9,694 nt of DNA from Spirosomataceae bacterium (GTDB lineage: Bacteria; Bacteroidota; Bacteroidia; Cytophagales; Spirosomataceae), in the NCBI GenBank assembly GCA_025455795.1, contig JALOLW010000118.1:1-9694 (forward strand), written 5' to 3'. Numbering within the stretch: the first letter of the stretch is position 1; each line of letters opens with the position of its first letter. The notes under the pieces were generated by a model. That model saw nothing but the letters and a program-made list of their open reading frames with translations. It ran no database searches and was not told where the DNA came from. A program made the translations under genes and the position numbers. Below are positions 5,710 to 9,694 of this stretch, piece after piece.

Positions 5710-6360
5710 ATGGAAACGATTCAAAACGCCGAAAATACCCCCGAAGTAGTTCCTGCAAAAACAAAGAAAACGACCAAAAAAACAGCTACTCCGAAAGCTG
5801 AGAAGGCTCCCAAAGCCGAAAAAACGCCCAAAGTAGCCAAAGCACCAAAGACCCCCAAAGCGAAAAAAACGAAATCGCTTTTTGACGAAATGGTAGAAGA
5901 AGTAAAAGAAATAGGTGAAAAAATCGAGGACGTGGTAGAAGAAGTAAAAGCCGAAGTAGTAGAAGAAGCCCAAGAAATTGCCGAAGAGGTAGAAGAAACC
6001 GTGGAAGAGGTAAAAGCCGAAGCCAAAAGCAAGGCCAAAGCCGCCAAGAGTAAATTGGCGCAAGCCATCGAAACCACCAAAGCTACGGGTGAAATTATCG
6101 TGGAAGCAGGTCAAAAAATCTTTGGAAAATCGGTAGAAACCACCAAGAAAATCGCGGAGTTGTACAAAGAAGCAGGCATGAAAGCGTTTGAAGAAGGCAA
6201 GGAGTTGTTGCAAGAAACCGTAAAATTGGCCAAAGAAAACCAAGAATCGGTGGCCAAAACTTCTACCAAAGCCGCCAAAAAAGCCGTTGATACCATCCGC
6301 GAAAGCGACCTCATCAACATCCCCACGATTCCGACATTTAAGAAGAAAGGAAAGAAATAA
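5710..6360 (+). CDS. Histone-H1-like / coiled-coil low-complexity protein
   Basis: The 216-residue product has no enzyme motif, signal peptide or membrane segment. Four zones are visible. Residues 17-55 are a disordered Lys/Ala/Pro tract (PKAEKAPKAEKTPK, KAPKTPKAKK) like eukaryotic and bacterial histone-H1-like tails. Residues 59-104 are strongly acidic with VEEVK repeated at 62, 76 and 98. Residues 105-199 are a long mixed-charge amphipathic helix rich in Ala, Lys and Glu (KSKAKAAKSKLAQAIETTK). Residues 200-216 end in a basic tail FKKKGKK. An exact 18-bp DNA repeat (5891-5908 and 5933-5950) has a 42-bp period, which is 14 codons or two heptads. Such proteins may bind nucleic acid through the basic tail or act as LEA/apolipoprotein-like helices. 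Function is unknown. It is codirectional with nadC, 85 bp away, but has its own promoter candidate. Confidence 0.85.
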   Translation: METIQNAENTPEVVPAKTKKTTKKTATPKAEKAPKAEKTPKVAKAPKTPKAKKTKSLFDEMVEEVKEIGEKIEDVVEEVKAEVVEEAQEIAEEVEETVEEVKAEAKSKAKAAKSKLAQAIETTKATGEIIVEAGQKIFGKSVETTKKIAELYKEAGMKAFEEGKELLQETVKLAKENQESVAKTSTKAAKKAVDTIRESDLINIPTIPTFKKKGKK

Positions 6361-6385
6361 TTGGGTACTTTGTCGCAGCTATGGG

Positions 6386-6495
6386 ACACAGAGATTCACA
6401 GAGTTAAAAATGAGAGAACCACAGAGACGATAGCGCTTGATTATTCAACTATTTTCTCTGTGGTTCTCTCGAAAAAACTCCGTAGTTCTCTGTGT
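6386..6495. repeat. Large imperfect inverted repeat (CACAGAG / CTCTGTG family)
   Basis: Three nested arm pairs match: ACACAGAGA (6386-6394) with TCTCTGTGT (6487-6495), GAGTT (6401-6405) with AACTC (6476-6480), and a perfect 16-bp stem at 6412-6427 with 6455-6470. The apical loop is 27 nt. CACAGAG occurs three times on the left and its complement twice on the right. The element fills most of the 183-bp gap between two codirectional genes. It could act as a terminator, although no clean U-tract follows either arm. It resembles CACAGAG-type dispersed repeats that I recall from other bacterial genomes. Confidence 0.75.
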
Positions 6496-6543
6496 AATTT
6501 TTCCTAACAATAGCGTTCGTAAATTCATCGCTCCAAAAAACTT

Positions 6544-7230
6544 ATGACAAACAAAGAAATTCAAAAGCCTTCTTGGTTTTTGTACGCTACCGAAGCCATT
6601 CGTGCCATCATCGAATGGCTTCGTGCGTTATTTTTCATGGCATTTTATCAATATCCCAACCTGGGCAAAGGCCGCCCAGTGCTGGTTGTGCCAGGTTTTT
6701 TGGGCAGTGATTGGTCCACGGGAATGTTGCGCAAGTTCCTCCAAAAACTGGGCTTTACTGCTTATGGGTGGGGGCTGGGCCAAAACCTCGGCGACCTTCA
6801 AGACATTGACCGACTGGTTCAAAAAGTAGCCAATATCCAAACCCAACATCAACAAAAAGTCATTTTGATTGGTTGGAGTTTGGGCGGGATTTACGTGAGA
6901 GAAATCGCCAAAAGACGCCCCGAAAACGTAGCCCAGGTATTTACGTTGGGTAGTCCTTTTGCCGCCCCCGACGCGCCCAACCACGCGGTTTGGATTTTTA
7001 ATCTTTTCAATGACTTTGGCAAAATAGACCCGCATTTTAGGGAACAAGTGCCGTCCCCCGCACCCGTTCGCACCACGGCTCTCTACTCCTACCAAGACGG
7101 CATCGTACCCTGGGAGGCTTGCCGAGAGCTTCAAGAAGACGAACTACGCCAAAATATCTTGGTCAAAAGCAGCCACATCGGGTTTGTGAGAAACGCCCAA
7201 GTTTTTCAAGTGTTGGTGGAAAGGTTGTAG
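6544..7230 (+). CDS. Lipase/esterase-like alpha/beta hydrolase
   Basis: A 228-residue serine hydrolase with the whole triad visible: Ser112 in GWSLGG (110-115), Asp185 in SYQDGIVPW (182-190), and His211 in KSSHIGFVRN (208-217). PVLVVPGFLGSD (45-56) supplies the oxyanion turn, as in triacylglycerol lipases and PGAP1-like esterases. The DGIVPW and SSHxGFVRN motifs and the lack of a long lid insertion match small bacterial lipase-like proteins. Residues 11-35 are hydrophobic with scattered charges and may associate with membrane; there is no clear signal peptide, so the protein is probably cytosolic or membrane-peripheral. The substrate is unknown, a carboxylic ester being the best guess. The ATG at 6544 follows the inverted-repeat element, and the stop abuts the 16-bp tandem repeats that lead into the aldehyde dehydrogenase gene. 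Confidence 0.88.
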   Translation: MTNKEIQKPSWFLYATEAIRAIIEWLRALFFMAFYQYPNLGKGRPVLVVPGFLGSDWSTGMLRKFLQKLGFTAYGWGLGQNLGDLQDIDRLVQKVANIQTQHQQKVILIGWSLGGIYVREIAKRRPENVAQVFTLGSPFAAPDAPNHAVWIFNLFNDFGKIDPHFREQVPSPAPVRTTALYSYQDGIVPWEACRELQEDELRQNILVKSSHIGFVRNAQVFQVLVERL

Positions 7231-7278
7231 ATATGCAAATTTGTATATATGCAAAAATGTATATATGCAAATTTTGCC
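7231..7278 (+). repeat. Three 16-bp tandem repeats between lipase and aldehyde dehydrogenase genes
   Basis: Units begin at 7231, 7247 and 7263 and share ATATGCAAA: ATATGCAAATTTGTAT, ATATGCAAAAATGTAT, ATATGCAAATTTTGCC. The first starts on the base after the lipase stop. Unit 1 is nearly palindromic (ATGCAAA/TTTGTAT). The array ends 34 bp before the dehydrogenase ATG, where operators or a leader-RNA element could lie. The unit is not a multiple of three, so it is not a coding repeat. Confidence 0.8.
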
Positions 7279-7312
7279 CTATTTTCGGGCTGATTTTGAC
7301 AACGCACTTACA

Positions 7313-8698
7313 ATGAAAACCTTTCAAGTTGTTTCGCCCATAGACGGTTCGGTCTATCTCACCCGCGAGTACGCTACACCCACCCACATCGAATCGCTCC
7401 TCAGCAACGCCCAAAAAGCCCAAAAAACGTGGGCGCAAGTACCCCTCGACGAAAAAGCGGCGATTTGTCGTCGGGCGGTGGCGTACTTTTTGCAACACGC
7501 CGACGCGATTGGCGAAGAATTGACCTGGCAAATGGGACGGCCTATTGTCTATACGCCCAACGAAATCAGACGGGGTTTTCAAGAACGTGCGCACTACATG
7601 ATAGAGGTTGCGCCCGAAGCCCTTGCCGATGTCCATGTTTCAGAAAAAGCAGGTTTTCAGCGTTTTGTGCGCCGTACACCACTCGGAACGGTGTTTGTGG
7701 TAGCCCCCTGGAACTACCCCTATCTCACCTCCGTCAATGTCATCATTCCTGCGTTGATGGCGGGCAATACCGTCATTTTGAAACATGCCCAACAAACGCC
7801 TCTTTGCGCCGAGCGTTACGCCGAGGCTTTCCAAGAGGCGGGCTTGCCCGAAGGCGTGTTTCAGTACGTACACACCACGCATGACTACGTGGCGCGCATT
7901 ATTGCCGACGCGCGCATCAATTTTGTGGCTTTTACGGGATCGGTGTCGGGTGGTCATGCCATCCAACGGGCTGCTTCTGAGCGTTTTATTGGTACGGGCC
8001 TCGAATTGGGCGGCAAAGACCCCGCCTACGTTAGGGCAGATGCCGATTTGGCTTCGGCGGTCGAGAACTTGGTGGACGGGGCCATGTTCAACTCTGGCCA
8101 ATCGTGCTGTGGTGTTGAGCGGATTTATGTACACGAAAAACTGTACGACGACTTTGTGCATCAGTACGCAGATTTGACAAAACAATACATTTTGGGCAAT
8201 CCCTTCGACTCTGCCACTAACCTCGGCCCCATGGTGCGGACATCGGCGGCGACTTTTGTGCGCGAACAGGTACGCGAGGCCATTAGTCAAGGGGCCAATG
8301 CGCTGATTGAACCCTCATTGTTTCCTCAAAATCAGTTAAATAGTCCTTATCTTGCGCCGCAGGTGTTGGTCAATGTACACCACAAAATGCGCATCATGAA
8401 CGAAGAAACCTTCGGCCCTGCGGTGGGAATTATGAAAGTCAAAAACGACGAAGAAGCCATCCAATGGATGAACGATAGCGACTATGGCCTAACAGCCTCC
8501 GTCTGGACGACTGACGTAGAAGCAGCCCTCCATATCGGTCACCAAGTCCAAACGGGTACGTGGTTTATGAATCGCTGCGACTACCTCGACCCCGAACTCG
8601 CTTGGACGGGACTCAAAAACTCAGGTCGCGGCTGTACCCTGTCCAAGTTGGGTTATGAAAGCCTCACGCAGCCCAAATCGTTTCATTTACGTAAGTAG
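7313..8698 (+). CDS. NAD(P)-dependent aldehyde dehydrogenase
   Basis: A cytosolic ALDH-superfamily enzyme oxidising an aldehyde to the acid through a thiohemiacetal. From the ATG at 7313 it has 461 residues, near the family's usual length. Motifs in order are APWNYP (131-136, Asn134 in the oxyanion hole), the cofactor-binding Lys157 in ILKHAQQTP, FTGSVSGG (207-214), ELGGKDP with general base Glu231 (231-237), NSGQSCCGVER with catalytic Cys265 (260-270), and EETFGP (364-369). The Pro usual after the cofactor Lys is His158. The frame is open 24 codons further upstream to an ATG at 7241, but that extension is translated tandem repeat (MYICKNVYMQIL) with no family similarity, so I prefer 7313. 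The overall look suggests a semialdehyde or betaine-aldehyde-like branch, but the substrate cannot be assigned. It lies 82 bp after the lipase-like gene and may share a transcript with it. Confidence 0.95.
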   Translation: MKTFQVVSPIDGSVYLTREYATPTHIESLLSNAQKAQKTWAQVPLDEKAAICRRAVAYFLQHADAIGEELTWQMGRPIVYTPNEIRRGFQERAHYMIEVAPEALADVHVSEKAGFQRFVRRTPLGTVFVVAPWNYPYLTSVNVIIPALMAGNTVILKHAQQTPLCAERYAEAFQEAGLPEGVFQYVHTTHDYVARIIADARINFVAFTGSVSGGHAIQRAASERFIGTGLELGGKDPAYVRADADLASAVENLVDGAMFNSGQSCCGVERIYVHEKLYDDFVHQYADLTKQYILGNPFDSATNLGPMVRTSAATFVREQVREAISQGANALIEPSLFPQNQLNSPYLAPQVLVNVHHKMRIMNEETFGPAVGIMKVKNDEEAIQWMNDSDYGLTASVWTTDVEAALHIGHQVQTGTWFMNRCDYLDPELAWTGLKNSGRGCTLSKLGYESLTQPKSFHLRK

Positions 8699-8716
8699 TA
8701 CAGCGTATTTAGTTGA

Positions 8717-8805
8717 TAGTATTGAGACAAGAAATACAAGAGTAAAGCATTGAAAATGAGTGTATTATTTGATTCTCAATACACAATACTATTTTCTCAA
8801 TACTA
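8717..8805. repeat. Nested short inverted and direct repeats (TCTCAATAC)
   Basis: TAGTATTGAGA (8717-8727) pairs with TCTCAATACTA (8795-8805) over 11 bp. Inside it GTGTATT (8760-8766) pairs with AATACAC (8778-8784), an 11-nt loop. TTCTCAATAC is directly repeated at 8773-8782 and 8794-8803, 21 bp apart, and CAATACT recurs at 8784. The TCTCAATAC copy at 8774 competes for the left arm. The array fills much of the gap after the dehydrogenase, but no U-tract marks it as a simple terminator. Confidence 0.6.
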
Positions 8806-8876
8806 CTTAGGTGAATTTAGCCCCATAAAAACGTTTTGGCCTCAATTTTGCTTGTATTTGTTCAAAACAATTCGAT

Positions 8877-9694
8877 ATGAAAAACACCCTCATCACCTGC
8901 TTTTTTATCGTTGGCCTTATCGTTGGCTGCAAAAAAGAAGACCCCATCATTCCGTTGGAAGTGACTGGATTTGACAAAAAAACGGTCATTTTGATGCCGA
9001 GCAGCCGTTGGACTTTGAAAGTCAATCAACGCGCAACGATAAAAACAAGTGCTGGCTCGGCTACGCAAGACATGGCCGACTCGTTGGTTTATACCGCGCC
9101 CAGCACCGTGGGCAACTATCGTATTACTGTCAAAAGTGAGCGCAATCAGCAGGATAGTTTGGTGATAAAAGTAGCCGTAACTCCCCGTGCCAATGTGCTG
9201 CGGCCTTTGCAAAAAGGCGGCTATGTGCTTGTATTTCGGCACGCTGCTGCCGACGTGGGGGCCGACCAACTTGGTTCTACCACGCCTGAATGGTGGAAAT
9301 CGTGCGACTCCAAACTCGCAAGACAACTCAACGCCACGGGAAGGCAAGAATCCATTGACATTGGGCAAACCCTTCGTAATCTCCAGATTCCCGTCGGGCG
9401 GGTGATTTCGAGCGAATATTGTCGCTGCTTTACCACTGCCGACTTGATGAACATGGGAGTCCCAACGCAGCAATCCAAAGACCTCACTTATTACGTCTAT
9501 GAAGAAGCCAAACGCTACGCCAACACCATGCAAGTGGCTCAAAATCAGCCCATAGACAATCAAAACTCATTGTTGGTTATTCACGCGGGTTTTGAAGGAA
9601 CGCTTCCCACACCCGCGCCGCTTGCCACCCTCAATTGGAGCGATGCTGCCGTGTTTCAGTTGGTACAAGGCCAAGCCCCGCGCTACATTGCTAC
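8877..9694 (+). CDS. Lipoprotein with Ig-like domain and histidine phosphatase domain (3' end beyond window)
   Basis: The frame is open from the ATG at 8877 to the window edge, 272 codons. A lipoprotein signal peptide ends in the lipobox LIVGC (Cys18), so the protein is membrane-anchored. The KKED that follows resembles the charged signals that send Bacteroidota lipoproteins to the cell surface. Residues about 27-102 look like an Ig-like beta-sandwich (VYTAPSTVGNYRITVKS near the end). From about 113 there is a branch-1 histidine phosphatase domain: FRHAAAD with the phosphate-accepting His122 (RHG is more usual), SSEYCRCFTTADLM with Arg183, and a second His in LLVIHAGFEG (His236). These residues would form the phosphate pocket. 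The substrate, probably an extracytoplasmic phosphate ester, is unknown. The gene follows the repeat-bearing 8699-8876 gap. The domain is nearly complete at the edge. Confidence 0.88.
   Translation, partial: MKNTLITCFFIVGLIVGCKKEDPIIPLEVTGFDKKTVILMPSSRWTLKVNQRATIKTSAGSATQDMADSLVYTAPSTVGNYRITVKSERNQQDSLVIKVAVTPRANVLRPLQKGGYVLVFRHAAADVGADQLGSTTPEWWKSCDSKLARQLNATGRQESIDIGQTLRNLQIPVGRVISSEYCRCFTTADLMNMGVPTQQSKDLTYYVYEEAKRYANTMQVAQNQPIDNQNSLLVIHAGFEGTLPTPAPLATLNWSDAAVFQLVQGQAPRYIA

Noticed and set aside
5635..6243. 202-codon minus-strand frame rich in Phe, Tyr and Gly opposite the Lys/Glu-rich gene
   Set aside because: It is the antisense of AAA/GAA-rich codons, which turns into TTT/TTC. The composition matches no protein family, and the plus-strand gene has the promoter element and a sensible start.
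7276..7290. GCCC-N7-GGGC hairpin followed by TGATTTT, considered as a terminator after the lipase gene
   Set aside because: The stem is only 4 bp and the T-run is short. It overlaps the end of the tandem repeats.
1..9694. CRISPR arrays, tRNA or rRNA genes, transposases, toxin-antitoxin or phage-defence genes
   Set aside because: I looked for repeat-spacer patterns, cloverleaf features and known motifs and found none. The 16-bp tandem repeats have no spacers.

Overview
The window looks like a chromosomal segment of a Bacteroidota bacterium, most likely a Cytophagales relative such as Runella or Spirosoma. The evidence is a TonB-dependent receptor with an N-terminal carboxypeptidase-like domain, TAnnTTTG-type -7 promoter elements, few Shine-Dalgarno sequences, a lipoprotein with charged residues after the lipobox cysteine, and protein style throughout. 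The placement is inferred from style, not from a marker gene.

Layout. Minus strand, 1-3638: a TonB-dependent outer-membrane receptor, then a strong hairpin, then an exported alpha/beta-hydrolase-fold protein that runs off the left edge. The hydrolase has His where the nucleophilic Ser should be. Region 3639-4790 is AT-richer and scarred. It holds the receptor promoter, the last ~30 codons of a sensor histidine kinase (+), an intact HD-domain phosphohydrolase (-), and the last ~37 codons of a class III adenylate/guanylate cyclase (+). Both remnants are C-terminal ends whose upstream parts are missing from the window. Plus strand, 4791-6360: nadC (NAD synthesis), then a Lys/Ala/Pro-rich plus Glu-rich low-complexity protein that is part histone-H1-like and part coiled coil. 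Region 6361-6543 contains a large imperfect inverted repeat. Plus strand, 6544-8698: a lipase-like alpha/beta hydrolase with an intact Ser-Asp-His triad, three 16-bp tandem repeats, and an NAD(P)-type aldehyde dehydrogenase. Region 8699-8876 contains short direct and inverted repeats. The right edge cuts a lipoprotein made of an Ig-like domain followed by a histidine phosphatase domain.

How the parts relate. The receptor and the exported hydrolase-like protein may form an uptake-and-processing pair, although the hairpin between them should reduce read-through. The lipase and aldehyde dehydrogenase are codirectional and 82 bp apart, but no pathway link can be shown. The most informative part is the HD-gene region: an intact signalling-type phosphohydrolase sits inverted between C-terminal stubs of two signalling genes, which indicates past rearrangement or gene loss. 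Nothing here amounts to a defence system, CRISPR array, mobile element with a transposase, or RNA gene. The two edge genes have no stop codon within the window.
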